Origin: Tubiluchus corallicola
Taxonomy: Eukaryota; Priapulida; Priapulimorpha; Priapulimorphida; Tubiluchidae
Assembly (NCBI GenBank): GCA_030141605.1
Contig: JAQGDQ010001831.1
Location: forward strand, 1-23,809
Direction of reading: 5' to 3'
Length of the DNA: 23,809 nt
Shown in pieces: positions 1 through 9,196 of the stretch; position 1 is the first letter of the stretch; each line of letters begins with the position of its first letter. Both the position numbers and the translations under genes were made by a program. The notes beneath the pieces are model-generated. The model was not told the origin of the DNA. It made no database searches and saw only the letters and a program-made list of their open reading frames with translations.

Positions 1-267
1 AGTGGAAGTCTCGCAAGATTGCGATGGTATGGGACACCTGAAAAGAAGAGTCGGTGAGGATCATGTGGGAAGGGAGGTCATGGAAATGGAAGTGCTGCGA
101 AATAGAAGAAGAGGACGACCCAAGATGAGATGGTTTGAATGTATTAATGGAGACCTTAGAGAGAAGAACATAAATGAAGAGATGGTCAACAACAGGAATG
201 CGTGGAGAAGACTCATCCACAACGGCGACCCCGCATAGGGAAAAGCTGGGAAGAAAAAGAAGAAGAT
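1..267 (+). mobile_element. LINE 3' tail (reverse transcriptase C-terminus)
   Basis: The translated frame ends in HVGREVMEMEV, RRRGRPKMRW, DLREKN and NAWRRLIHNGDPA before a stop at 236. This is the conserved C-terminal tail of a widespread family of non-LTR reverse transcriptases. It ends in a GAAGAA-rich tail. A frameshift near base 30 splits the expected RLRWYGHLKRR. It lies in the GGH intron after exon 8, opposite in strand to GGH. A second copy of the same family is at 22312-22770. Confidence 0.75.
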
Positions 268-305
268 GGCTGGTAGGTTCATAAACAAAGCAAAACATTA
301 CTCAC

Positions 306-443
306 CTTCCTGTACAAAAAAATTCGCAAAATGTTGGGAGATGCGCACAGCATTAAACGTGTGAGCAATTTCCTCTCTCTGAACCCATTCAAACATGACC
401 TTTTCCGGGTGCCATTGTACAGCGTAAAATGGATATGCTTTTG
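306..443 (-). CDS. GGH: GGH coding exon 8 (catalytic His)
   Basis: Encodes KAYPFYAVQWHPEKVMFEWV then QREEIAHTFNAVRISQHFAN and FFVQE. VQWHPEK carries the catalytic His and the adjacent Glu. The acceptor is tgcacag and the donor gtgagt at 305, so at least one more coding exon lies beyond the left edge. Confidence 0.94.
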
Positions 444-3400
444 CTGTGCAACACAAAAATATCAATTTCAGTCTGCATTATAAATATCACGATAGAAGGC
501 AAAAAAGTTGATTTTTCAACTTTTCACTCTATAATTCCTCACCAGTAAAGTCGTCAAACTGAACAGAATCAGTACAGTTCATACACAAGCAAAGAACTAA
601 ATGCATTTACCTCCTAAAGACAGACATTTTTTGATTCTCATTTCTATGTTGGTATTACATTCTCTTTTTAAGCCACTGGCAAATAAAGTACGAAGGTACC
701 GTTTCTTTCAAAACAAACTGACCTTTTTCTCAGTCAATTTTTTACTGAATGTGATATAACTGTATGAGATAAAATAGAATTTACACTCATATCTCGGTTA
801 ATATAATCTAGACTCACATCTCGGTTAATATAATCTACACTCATATCTTGGTTAATATAATCTACACTCACATCTCGGTTAATATAGTCTACACTCACAT
901 CTCGGTTAATATAATCTACACTCATATCTCGGTTAATATAATCTGCACTCATATCTCGGTTAATATAATCTACACTCATATCTCGGTAAATATAATATAC
1001 ACTCACATCTCGGTTAATGTAATATACACTCACATCTCGGTTAATGTAATATACACTCATATCTCGGTTAATATAATCTGCACTCACATCTCGGTTAATA
1101 TATTCTACACTCATATCTCGGTTAATATAATCTACACTCATATCTCGGTTAATATAATCTACACTCATATCTCGGTTAATATAATCTGCATTCATATCTC
1201 GGTTAATATAATCTACACTCACATCTTGGTTAATATAATCTACACTCATATCTCGGTTAATATAATCTGCACTCATATCTCGGTTAATATAATCTACACT
1301 CATATCTCGGTAAATATAATATACACTCATATCTCGGTTAATGTAATATACACTCATATCTCGGTTAATATAATCTACACTCACATCTCGGTTAATATAA
1401 TCTACACATATATCTCGGTTAATATAATCTACACATATATCTCGGTTAATATAATCTACACTCACATCTCGGTTAATAGAATCTACACTCATATCTCGGT
1501 TAATATAATCTACACTCATATCTCAGTTAATATAATCTACACTCACATCTCGGTTAATATAATCTACACTCATATCTCGGTTAATATAATCTACACTCAT
1601 ATCTCAGTTTGTCCGACCTTGCTTTTACAGATGTCGGAAGAATCAGACAAAATCTGGACCGTTAAAAAGTCCCACATACTACAGACGCGGTTTGTTGTTC
1701 CGCGAGCTGACCGCTAGTTGGTGGGCCGTCACTTTGTTTACATTCAAGCAGCATGTAACCTATAAGCATGTAACAACATGTGTGTAGCTTCTATGTTGGC
1801 ATGTTTAAGCAGTTTAATTGGCATGCATAAGTGGTTTAGAGTCAATTAAGAGGAGTTATTTGAGTTAACTAGATGTTTTGAGACAATTAGGCGACTGATT
1901 CTACATTAGCGTGAGTCTAATATACAGCGTCTACTGTATTAGCTTAGTATTAGTAAAGACGGACATTCGGCAAATTCGGACCTTTCTCCGGTAAGCCGAG
2001 ATATGAGTGTAATATGAAATCACTCACCTTCCAGTGTGGATATAAATTGAAGTCCATCTTTATCCGAATTTGTTGATAAGATGTTGTAAATTCTGTCTAA
2101 ACCAGCCTGAGTAAAATTCTGTAAAAGAAAAAATTTAAAAATGTTCCCGATGCTGAAGACACATTTCAGCTTCTAGCGAATGAATCAAATTAGACAAAAA
2201 TATCTGTTGCAATTAAGAACAACTTTTAGTAATAGCAGAAAGAATCATAGGCAGTAAATGCTACCCTGTGGGCATTTGTGAGGCAATAAATTGTTATTAA
2301 ATAAAACTCCAGATATACTAACCTCTGGGGTCAAACAAAAATGATGAAAATTGTTTGTAACTGGTTCTGTAGCAACAGCTTTTAGCAAATCTTTTGGTAA
2401 AGTTTTAAACATACGACTTGTGTAAACATCTGTAAGATAAGATAACAACTTATTATGCCTTTTGATAATCATTTATCACAATTTCATTTGGCTCATTAAA
2501 AAAGTAACTTCGTCTGAGACTATATGTTGTGGAGATCCACTAGAATTAAATAGAATATTGTAGAATGTTCTATAGTATAGTAGAACAATCTTCTTACCTT
2601 GTAGAAGCTTCGAGAACTTTCTATTTCTAGATTATTCCCTGGCACTGATATATAAGGTCGCTGGAGTTTATTCTCTCACATTATCTTGTATCCTCGTATT
2701 CTCAGATTCTCAGATACGCTTTCACGTTTCCAGATTATCATATTTACTGTACACATTTCGCGTTCCTTCATACTTTTGTGTTGCAGAAGTCTCGCTTAAT
2801 AAACTAGTTTAATTTGACGACGTGTTTTCTGGTTTTCTCTACGAGCCTTCCGAGAGAAACAAAACACAACACTATAAAAATGTGAATGTTGACATATTGT
2901 ATAGCAATTTCATTCAGTGCTTGCCACTTCCATGTGTAATTATCCATCCTCAAGATTATATCAGACTGCGTGATGATTTGTTGGTCCGGCTAAAACCAAA
3001 GCGTAAATGGAACTCATTTGTAAATACATTTCAGACAGCGACAGTATTGTAATTTTGTATCTCTCGGAAGGCTCGTAGAGAAAACCAGAAAACACTCCGT
3101 CAAATTAAACTAGTTTATTAAGCGAGAATTCTAAAACACAAAAGTATGAAGGAACGCGAAATGATTACAGTAAACGTGAAAATCTGGAAAACGTTTAAGT
3201 GTATCTGAAAATACAAGTATACAAGACAATGTGTAAGTGGCGTCCGTGTGAATCTGTGTGCGTCTGTCAGCGGCCTGCTTCGCCTTATATAGCGCGCCCG
3301 AGAAGCTTCCAGAAGTTTCTTTCCAGAACATTCTACGCGGTAAGACGATTATTCTAACGGAACATTCTACAATGTTCTATTTAATTCTAATAGATGCCAG

Positions 3401-6400
3401 TGATCTCCACAACAAAAATGTGAATGTTGAAATATTCTATAGCAATTTCATTCAGTGCTTGCTACATCTATGTCCAGTTATCCATCCTCAAGATTATATC
3501 AGACTGTCTAATGATTTGTTGGCCCGGGTAAAACCAAAGCGCAAATGGGGAGTCATTTGTAACCACATTTCAGACAGCGACAGTGAAGAAAAAGCGTTGA
3601 CAGTCAACAAAGAAACAATTAATAGTGCAAGAAAAGAATTATTTGGCCAAACATCATGCCGTTTGGTAATCATTTGTCACAATTTCGTTAAAAAATTACG
3701 ATACCAAAATAAGCACACGAATGCACCCAAGATTGAAACAATCATAAAATGAGCTGAACAGTTGCCTCAGACATCTGTGCCAATGCCAGGAGAGTAAAAT
3801 TAAATGGTACATCATAAAAATTAGGAAATTGATTATCGCTTAAAAGCATTGAATTGTCTTACCGCACTTGGAATGAAGAATGTTTTACAAATAAGACTTT
3901 TACACCTACCAGGCTTCAGTTTCTCAAAATTCGATGCAACAGGGTGAGTTGGGTCACTTATAATACACTTTGACTTTTGGTTGTTTTTTTTCCTATAAAA
4001 AGATCTTCCAGGATAGCTATTAGAGTGGCACAGACTTTATATGATGACAAACTGCTAATACCTTGTCGCAAACGAAGAGGCAGAGTCACGTTCTCAGCAT
4101 TGCAATGGGTCAACATATCTTCACCTCCTTCTAGTTCTGTCATCTGTTCAAATCCCAAGCAAATGCCAAATATGGGAAAATAATCTCCTACTTCATATGC
4201 CTGCAAAATTATAACTACGAGTCATGCCGACATTTGGAGCACGATATACAGTTTGCTAAAACAACCTTGTAAAGATACATACATACATATATATGGTCAA
4301 CTACATAAATATAAATATTATAATCTTTGAGACCATAAAAGACATTACATTTTTCTCTGTTAATGATGACAAGTCTCAGAAAAGCTCTCTCATATTTCAA
4401 GGATGTACAGATTGTTGTTGTTGTTGGCATCCTTCTGTCTCGGAAGACAATGGAATGTGCGCCAAGAGAATCAGTTATTGATCACATTGATGGAGCTGCA
4501 GCGTCGACTGTTGCTGAGCAGTGCGATCCTTGAACCTCTGGAGTGGCCTCTCCAGGGCACATGCCTGGGCAAGGTGTATGGAGATCCTGAGTTGCCCAGA
4601 CAACAGGAACTCCCTCTCTTCCTCCCTGGTGTAGTCCAAAGGAAAGCGGAGCGATACGTTTGGCACCAGGTTGGCTGCAGGAGTCAGTGAGCATGCTGCA
4701 CTGGTCCGCCTTCGGGGCTCCAATCCTGATTTGGAAGGTTTATTCCTCTACACATAGCCGTTGGGTCACTTAACCTCCTCCGCCCTCTAGCCGTTGGCTG
4801 CTTATGCAGCTCCTCCGCCTAGTGTCGAGATACAGTGTGGGCATCCTGCAAGCCTACAGCACCTGGTATTCCTAGGCGGTCACCCATCCAAGCTCTACGT
4901 TGTTTAACTTCGGTCATCAGACGAGAACCGGTGTTTTCAACGTGATATGGCTGTAGAATGATAGTACAAGAGAAAATGGATACCAGTAAAATTCATCTTA
5001 GATGATCATACACAGGTTATTCAAATAAGGTTTCCTAAATATAGTTTCTTTTCAAATACGAAAAGTGGGAGTGAACGTCTCTCAAGCAGCAGATTTGAAG
5101 CTCATTTTAGTTCAGTCTCACAATAATACAAAAAAATCAGAACTGTTTACGGTGTCTTAACGGAAATGAATGAAGGTTACCAAAGACATACCATTTTCTA
5201 ACTAATTAAGTATTTGCCTGCTATGCAGAAACAAAAAAAGCACAACTCATTTACATACAGAGAAGCCTTCTCTATATTTTTTTCCATAATTATAACCTGG
5301 AAAGGCCCCGCAAAAAATTTTGCTTATAAATACACTTATAATCAATAATACGTGAACATCCTACATAGTCCTCATTTATAACGCAAAGCCAGCAGCAGCA
5401 GCTTTTACTGAATTAAAGTTATAGGGTTACAGGCTGAGTATAATGGATGACGTCACAACAACGGCTTTCCGTAAGCAGTTTTCTAAGCGAAAATTGCCAA
5501 AAATAGAACATCTCATTAACTCGTTGTCACTACTCTTGGTGGACGTGTCCTAACATATAGCCCACATCATTGTGTAGCCCTGTTCTTCCTCTTTCTAAAG
5601 AGCTATATATCTCCTTTCGAGAGTCCCACCAGGCGCCGCTAGAACGTTTTTTCTGCATGCTGTTTGACAAAACACCAAATACCCACAGTTAAAGATGCAA
5701 AAACATATCTTATTAAGTTAATTAACGCAGTTTAGACAAATGCAGGATAACACACTCACATGTTTTGCAGCATCATAGAAAAACTGCGCAGCTCTTGTAT
5801 ATCCTGAGGTACGTATGTTCTGAGCGCCACCTGGTAGGACAATACTGAAACAAAATGTAGTAGCCTAAACATAGCTAGCTTACACATGCTCAAAGAAAAT
5901 AAACGTTGTCTGGTATAAGTGCTTCAAACTAAATAATGAAAAAAATTCCAACTTTAATGCAATATTTTTAAATAACACTTACAACTTATTTCTTAAAACC
6001 AGAAATATAAATATCCAAAATGAATGAGATGAACATTTAAAGCGTATTATATGTTTAATTTTTAATGTTCAATTTTGTACTTCTAGTACTCCTTACACAT
6101 ACCCATTCAGGGATTTAAATAGTGTTGCATAGTACTCTGCTGTTTGGTTTATCCTACAAAAAAATAGAAAAGCGAATTAGAATTCATCCGTAGTATGTTT
6201 TTTTTTTACTTTTTAATTAGACATAACACACTCAAAAGCAGAAAATACAAATCTATAACACTATTTATCTGATTTCATTCATGAATTGCTCTATTAGCAA
6301 AACACTTGTATGTGCACTGTGCAGCCATCTAGTGGCAAACTGTAAAAGGATAAAAATCACCAGAACGAGGCATTTGATTCATGAATTGCTCTATTAGCAA

Positions 6401-9196
6401 CACACTTGTATGTGCACTGTGCAGCCATCTAGTGGCAAACTGGAAAAGGATGAAAATCACCAGAAGGAGGCATTTGATGTAAGTATATTTTTAATTATTT
6501 TATAAAAATGTTAATTACGTAAATTTAACAACATGATCATTACTGGACTGCAAAACTAATGATAAAAGGCCAATGGCTCATTAACCCAGTTTTTTCTAGC
6601 ATTCAAATGACGCAATCTGCAAAAACATTAAAACAATAATATGAATATTGTTTACCTTTATTTACAATTTACGTACTTTACCTGACAGGTACGACTTGAG
6701 CCCCACCGGCTTCAAGATATTTAACGTAAGAAGCAGCCAGGTATGCATTGCCATATCTGCTATATACTTCATAGGGATGCGTTTCTTGAAACAGTAACCC
6801 TGAAAGATTAAGCATTAATTATACCATACATGTAGGCGCTGTATGTAGTATCAGGAAATATGTAATATGTGCTGAATTACAATTTCACTTCCCTGGTATT
6901 AGTATCTATACAATAATTAAGTTTTTTCATGATGATGACATTGTAGCTATTTCATCCCAGCAACATTCACACTTCTGCAGTTTATGGCAGACAAGTTTTG
7001 CACTTTACTCTCCTCCCTACACATTCATTTTCAAAATATCAAATGTACAGTAAACCTCGGATATAAGGGACACCTCGCGACCGGAAAAAATCGTCCCTTA
7101 CATCCGATGTCCCTTATAGCCGAAGTTCAGTCAGACCAAGGGTGTATCTAGACCTGTACTTTTCTGTACTTTTACCCATATTTTATGGATTATTGCTACA
7201 CATTCAGTGCAAACGGTATGTAGGAAGCTCCTTCAGTGATGTAAGATGTATGTGACAGCGAAAACCGAGTTATTCGAATGCCAAGTTTGCTAAAAGTTAA
7301 GTTTAAAAATCGATCAATTTCTCTTTGATCATAAGTCCCTTATATGCGAGGTAATTTACCTGGGTTTATATTACGCGGGACCTGAAGATATCGTCCCTTA
7401 TAACCGAAAGTCTCTTATATCTGAGTACCTTATGTACGAAAATTTTTATAAGGAAAACGTTGCAAAAATCGGTACTGGTATTGGTGGTTCCATATAAGCG
7501 AGGTTGACTGTATTATAAAGCAATATTCTGGCTCAAACATAGCAGTGATTGTAGTTTTAATTATGCTAAGTGAAATTTTTCAACTGGATCCACACATTGA
7601 AACGACTGAGGTGACTCTTCTACATTATCTCACAAAATAATTGACACGATAATATTTACTGTTAACTCACCTTTGCAGCTATCACCTATCAAGTTGACGA
7701 TTGTTAATGCTTGTCACGGATTCCCGTGATTGAATTCAACTCTGCTGCTAGACTGTTTATTTACAGTATTGCAAACTAGTTTATTCCGGTTCCTACGACT
7801 TTTATAAACCTACTTAGAGTCGTTCAGGCTGTAATTTTAGATTAGGTTAACCTTGAATTATTTATACGGGCTTCATTCTAAAGTTATAAATTCCATCGTC
7901 ACCTTTGTACAGGTGACCATTTGACGCTTGCTATTCCTATAAGCAAACGTTATACGATTCGCCTAATTCGTTAGGTTATTTTTCCTTTTAACAGTTTTTT
8001 ATAATTATGTGCTGATTTGTGCGCTATATATCTAGCATTAATACTCTGTGCTTATTGCATTAACTATGTGATAAAGTGAATAATTATATACGATTGGTTG
8101 TCCTGAGTTCTATTTAATGTAATAGCTGTGATAAAAAGTAATAATGTAAATGTGCCAAATCATGTAAGTTACAATAAATTATATTTTGGGTGGCCACTCT
8201 TTTAATCAAATAGTTGTGCGGTTTTTCTTGAAAGTCAAGAGTAAATCTAAATTACGTATTTCAATAACAGCAAAACATTTTAATTAACAACTCATAGACG
8301 TAAGCGTTATGCATCTTTTTTTAATAAAAACAACATATTAGACTATATATAATTCCACGTATTTGTTTAATTCTAATCAACAAATTAAAAACCAGGCCGA
8401 TGTCTCTCCCACAAACTTCTGAAAAAAGAGCATTTTTCACAATGCTGTAATTTTGTTAGCCATTGTGTAAGTAACCCAAAACTGAGTTATATCATACACT
8501 CAATCTCCAAACAACTTTTCTATGCTGCTTGCCCTTTAACTACAAGACTTATAACGATTTGGTACATTATATGTACACACATAGGGCAAACACATAAGCA
8601 AGTACAACTAAGGCTACTAGTATCATGCTGTAGAAAACTCGGTGTTTACAGACTTGTTTCTCATGAATCCAATCTATATTTCGTTCTTCAGTAGCATTAA
8701 CATACGTTTGGATATAATCGTGAGTGTGTGATAATTTTAACAAAATTTTTTTTGAAAGTTTAATTTTGTTTCAAGTTTTTTGAGATGTATAGCCCCAATG
8801 TATTTACACTGTCCTTACAATAACGACTCTTCAGGTCATGTTGAACTACATTTAAAAGTATACTTTACTCTAACCATAATTGATATTCTGGGAGAGGGAT
8901 ACAGTTCTAGTAGCATTTACCATAAACATTTGCTCTACCAACGTCAGTAATTACCTAGGTAACAGCTGCTTTTACTTACGAAATATAATTAATAGAAACT
9001 TATTTACTGAACATTTGCAAACTTCTGTTAGCAATGGTGACGACATTTAAGATACGCAAAAATACAAACCTATTATTGGTCTTTCATTAACTATCCTTGG
9101 AAACTCCGCATCGCCATTGATATTGCTGTTCAAATGTAAACACAAAAAGAAACTCAAACTCAAAGAAAAGATGAAAAAACTTGAACAGGTCGCCAT
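306..9196 (-). CDS. GGH: Gamma-glutamyl hydrolase, 8 coding exons, 3' end outside window
   Basis: This gene encodes a secreted or lysosomal peptidase of family C26 (class I glutamine amidotransferase-like fold) that removes gamma-linked glutamates from folyl- and antifolyl-polyglutamates. Joining 9070-9196, 6682-6799, 6103-6153, 5760-5844, 4062-4200, 2323-2429, 2028-2118 and 306-443 gives 856 nt, or 285 codons, with every splice phase matching and GT/AG at every junction. Visible landmarks are a hydrophobic signal peptide (about residues 5-22), RPIIG, the YLAASYVKYLEAGGAQVVPV block, LPGG, the nucleophile Cys141 in GICLGFE, and His251/Glu253 in VQWHPEK. Sequons INQT, NVT and NFT suit a glycosylated lumenal enzyme. 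The human protein is 318 aa, so roughly 30 C-terminal residues and the stop lie left of base 1. The introns are full of repeats but no exon is broken. Family assignment is very secure; the short third exon is the least obvious but restores both phases exactly. Confidence 0.95.
784..1612. repeat. 27-bp minisatellite, about 30 copies
   Basis: The unit begins atctcggttaatataatc and continues tacactcat. It repeats about 30 times with few substitutions (g/a, c/t, and cacatat variants). Because 27 is a multiple of three and the unit lacks stops in some frames, both strands show long open frames with nine-residue periods. These are by-products, not genes. Confidence 0.95.
784..2009. mobile_element. 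TA-flanked element with minisatellite grown from its terminal repeat
   Basis: The left end CACTCATATCTCGG is an exact inverted copy of the right end (CCGAGATATGAGTG, 1996-2009), and both ends abut TA (782-783, 2010-2011), as for Tc1/mariner/pogo insertions. Most of the left half is a tandem array of the left terminal motif. The unique right part (about 1612-2009) shows no transposase. It lies in the GGH intron between exons 8 and 7. Confidence 0.6.
2028..2118 (-). CDS. GGH: GGH coding exon 7
   Basis: Encodes NFTQAGLDRIYNILSTNSDK then DGLQFISTLE, matching the human NFTMNEKLKKFFNVLTTNTD and EFISTMEG. The acceptor is ttttacag and the donor gtgagtg. The exon has 30 codons plus one base and begins just 18 bases from the end of the TIR element at 784-2009. 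Confidence 0.92.
2323..2429 (-). CDS. GGH: GGH coding exon 6
   Basis: Encodes VYTSRMFKTLPKDLLKAVAT then EPVTNNFHHFCLTPE, matching the human region with SRMF, LL and EPLTANFHKW. The acceptor is cttacag and the donor gttagt. The first two bases complete an Asp codon from exon 5, and it ends in phase 0. Confidence 0.93.
2525..2871 (+). mobile_element. Solo LTR 1 (plus orientation)
   Basis: A 347-bp segment starts TGTTGTGGAGATC and ends ACACAACA. It is flanked by the direct 5-bp repeat CTATA (2520-2524 and 2872-2876). It has a TATA-like tatataagg near 2651 and AATAAA near 2799, in the right order for an LTR promoter and poly(A) signal. No internal retrotransposon region is attached, so it is best read as a solo LTR. 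Confidence 0.7.
2877..3047 (+). repeat. Segment A: first copy of duplicated coding-like sequence
   Basis: From aaaatgtgaatgttga to cagacagcgacagt, this stretch is closely similar to 3415-3586. Its open frame reads NVNVDILYSNFIQC, IHPQDYIRLRDDLLVRLKPK and so on. It lies between the two opposed LTRs. I do not recognise the protein family. Confidence 0.8.
3048..3414 (-). mobile_element. Solo LTR 2 (minus orientation, related to LTR 1)
   Basis: Read on the minus strand, this begins TGTTGTGGAGATC, has ctatataaggcg and AATAAA, and ends like LTR 1 (ttctctacgagccttccg, then a short tail to ACA). The first about 60 and last about 150 bases align well with LTR 1 but the middle differs. I find no clear target duplication. 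It is inverted relative to LTR 1, so the two can fold back. Confidence 0.65.
3415..3752 (+). pseudogene. Segment A': unidentified coding-like fragment, 2nd copy
   Basis: The open frame starts right after LTR 2 and runs to a stop at 3750. It reads KNVNVEIFYSNFIQCLLHLC, then HPQDYIRLSNDLLARVKPKR, then SDSDSEEKAL, INSARKELFG and LVIICHNFVKKL. The substitutions between this copy and segment A include conservative ones (DILYSNF/EIFYSNF), suggesting descent from a coding sequence. No start, splice sites or known motif are evident, so it may be a piece of a transposon protein or a retrocopy. It sits in the GGH intron between exons 6 and 5. Confidence 0.35.
4062..4200 (-). CDS. GGH: GGH coding exon 5 (nucleophile Cys)
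   Basis: Encodes AYEVGDYFPIFGICLGFEQM and onward to LPLRLRQ. GDYFPIFGICLGFE carries the catalytic cysteine (residue 141 of the assembled protein), matching the human GDYFPVWGTCLGFE. The acceptor is ttttgcag; the donor reads cgacaag|gtatta and ends in phase 1. Reading into the intron gives a longer open frame, but its tail is not GGH sequence. Confidence 0.95.
4412..4951 (-). mobile_element. 5S rRNA-derived SINE, copy 1
   Basis: Read on the minus strand it starts at a 5S rRNA head (gccatatcacgttgaaaaca, ccggttctcgtctgatgacc, gaagttaaacaacg) followed by the 5S internal control region (tggatgggtgaccgcctagg, aataccaggtgctgtaggct). A roughly 430-bp unique body follows, ending gacagaaggatgccaacaac with a short AAC tail. 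About 11 bases (ctggttagtac in copy 2) are deleted within the 5S promoter. It lies in the GGH intron between exons 5 and 4. Confidence 0.85.
4952..5759. other. GGH intron sequence, no gene seen
   Basis: AT-rich intron between the SINE and exon 4. It holds a perfect TGACGTCA at 5448-5455, a short CAG run near 5391, and ccaccaggcgccgct at 5627-5641, loosely like a CTCF site. Nothing else is supportable. Confidence 0.6.
5760..5844 (-). CDS. GGH: GGH coding exon 4 (LPGG)
   Basis: Encodes IVLPGGAQNIRTSGYTRAAQ then FFYDAAKH. The LPGG loop is characteristic of GGH and related class I amidotransferases. The acceptor is gtttcag and the donor gtgagt; it ends in phase 0. Confidence 0.93.
6103..6153 (-). 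CDS. GGH: GGH coding exon 3 (51 nt)
   Basis: This small exon encodes INQTAEYYATLFKSLN, equivalent to the human stretch ending in LFKSING just before LPGG. The acceptor ttttttgtag and donor gtatgt are good. One base completes an Arg codon from exon 2, and the final gg joins exon 4 to give Gly. It contains an N-glycosylation sequon (NQT). Confidence 0.85.
6278..6477. repeat. 2 x 100 bp tandem repeat with CTCF-like core
   Basis: The 100-bp unit starting ttcatgaattgctctattag occurs twice head to tail (6278-6377, 6378-6477) with only a few differences. Each copy carries gcagccatctagtggcaaac, whose CCATCTAGTGGC core resembles the reverse complement of the animal CTCF motif. It lies in the GGH intron between exons 3 and 2. 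Confidence 0.9.
6682..6799 (-). CDS. GGH: GGH coding exon 2
   Basis: Encodes LLFQETHPYEVYSRYGNAYL followed by AASYVKYLEAGGAQVVPV, corresponding to the human segment ending YIAASYVKYLESAGARVVPV. The acceptor is ctttcag and the donor is gtaaag. Two bases complete the Gly codon from exon 1, and the exon ends in phase 2. Confidence 0.93.
7048..7510. mobile_element. Pogo/Tigger-like MITE, copy 1
   Basis: A 463-bp element flanked by TA (7046-7047, 7511-7512). Terminal inverted repeats are cagtaaacctcggatataag at the left and cagtcaacctcgcttatatg (complement) at the right. Several internal copies of a cccttatat-cgag motif lie near both ends. No transposase frame is present. Copy 2, inverted, is at 16569-17049. 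It lies in GGH intron 1. Confidence 0.85.
7513..9069. other. GGH intron 1, repeat-poor part
   Basis: About 1.55 kb of AT-rich sequence with no exon or recognised repeat. At 7712 the sequence tgtcacggattcccgtga is palindromic and LTR-start-like, but no matching end was found. Confidence 0.5.
9070..9196 (-). CDS. GGH: GGH coding exon 1 (start, signal peptide)
   Basis: The ATG at 9196-9194 sits in a good context (tcaATGG). It is followed by MATCSSFFIF and a Phe/Leu/Ser-rich hydrophobic stretch typical of a signal peptide, then a polar linker and NERPIIG, the start of the mature GGH fold. The exon has 42 codons plus one base (phase 1), and the donor reads g|gtttgt at 9069. Confidence 0.88.

Noticed and set aside
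734-1717. Long open frames of 261 and 289 codons on opposite strands
   Set aside because: They follow from a stop-free 27-bp tandem repeat; the nine-residue periods and the location inside a GGH intron argue against a gene.
4403-4723. Overlapping frames at 4403-4723 and 11138-11567
   Set aside because: They lie within the 5S-derived SINE bodies and are not conserved in frame between the two copies.
7712-8275. Possible solo LTR starting tgtcacgga with AATAAA near 8173
   Set aside because: No matching CA-type end with a target duplication could be found, and the palindromic start may be chance.
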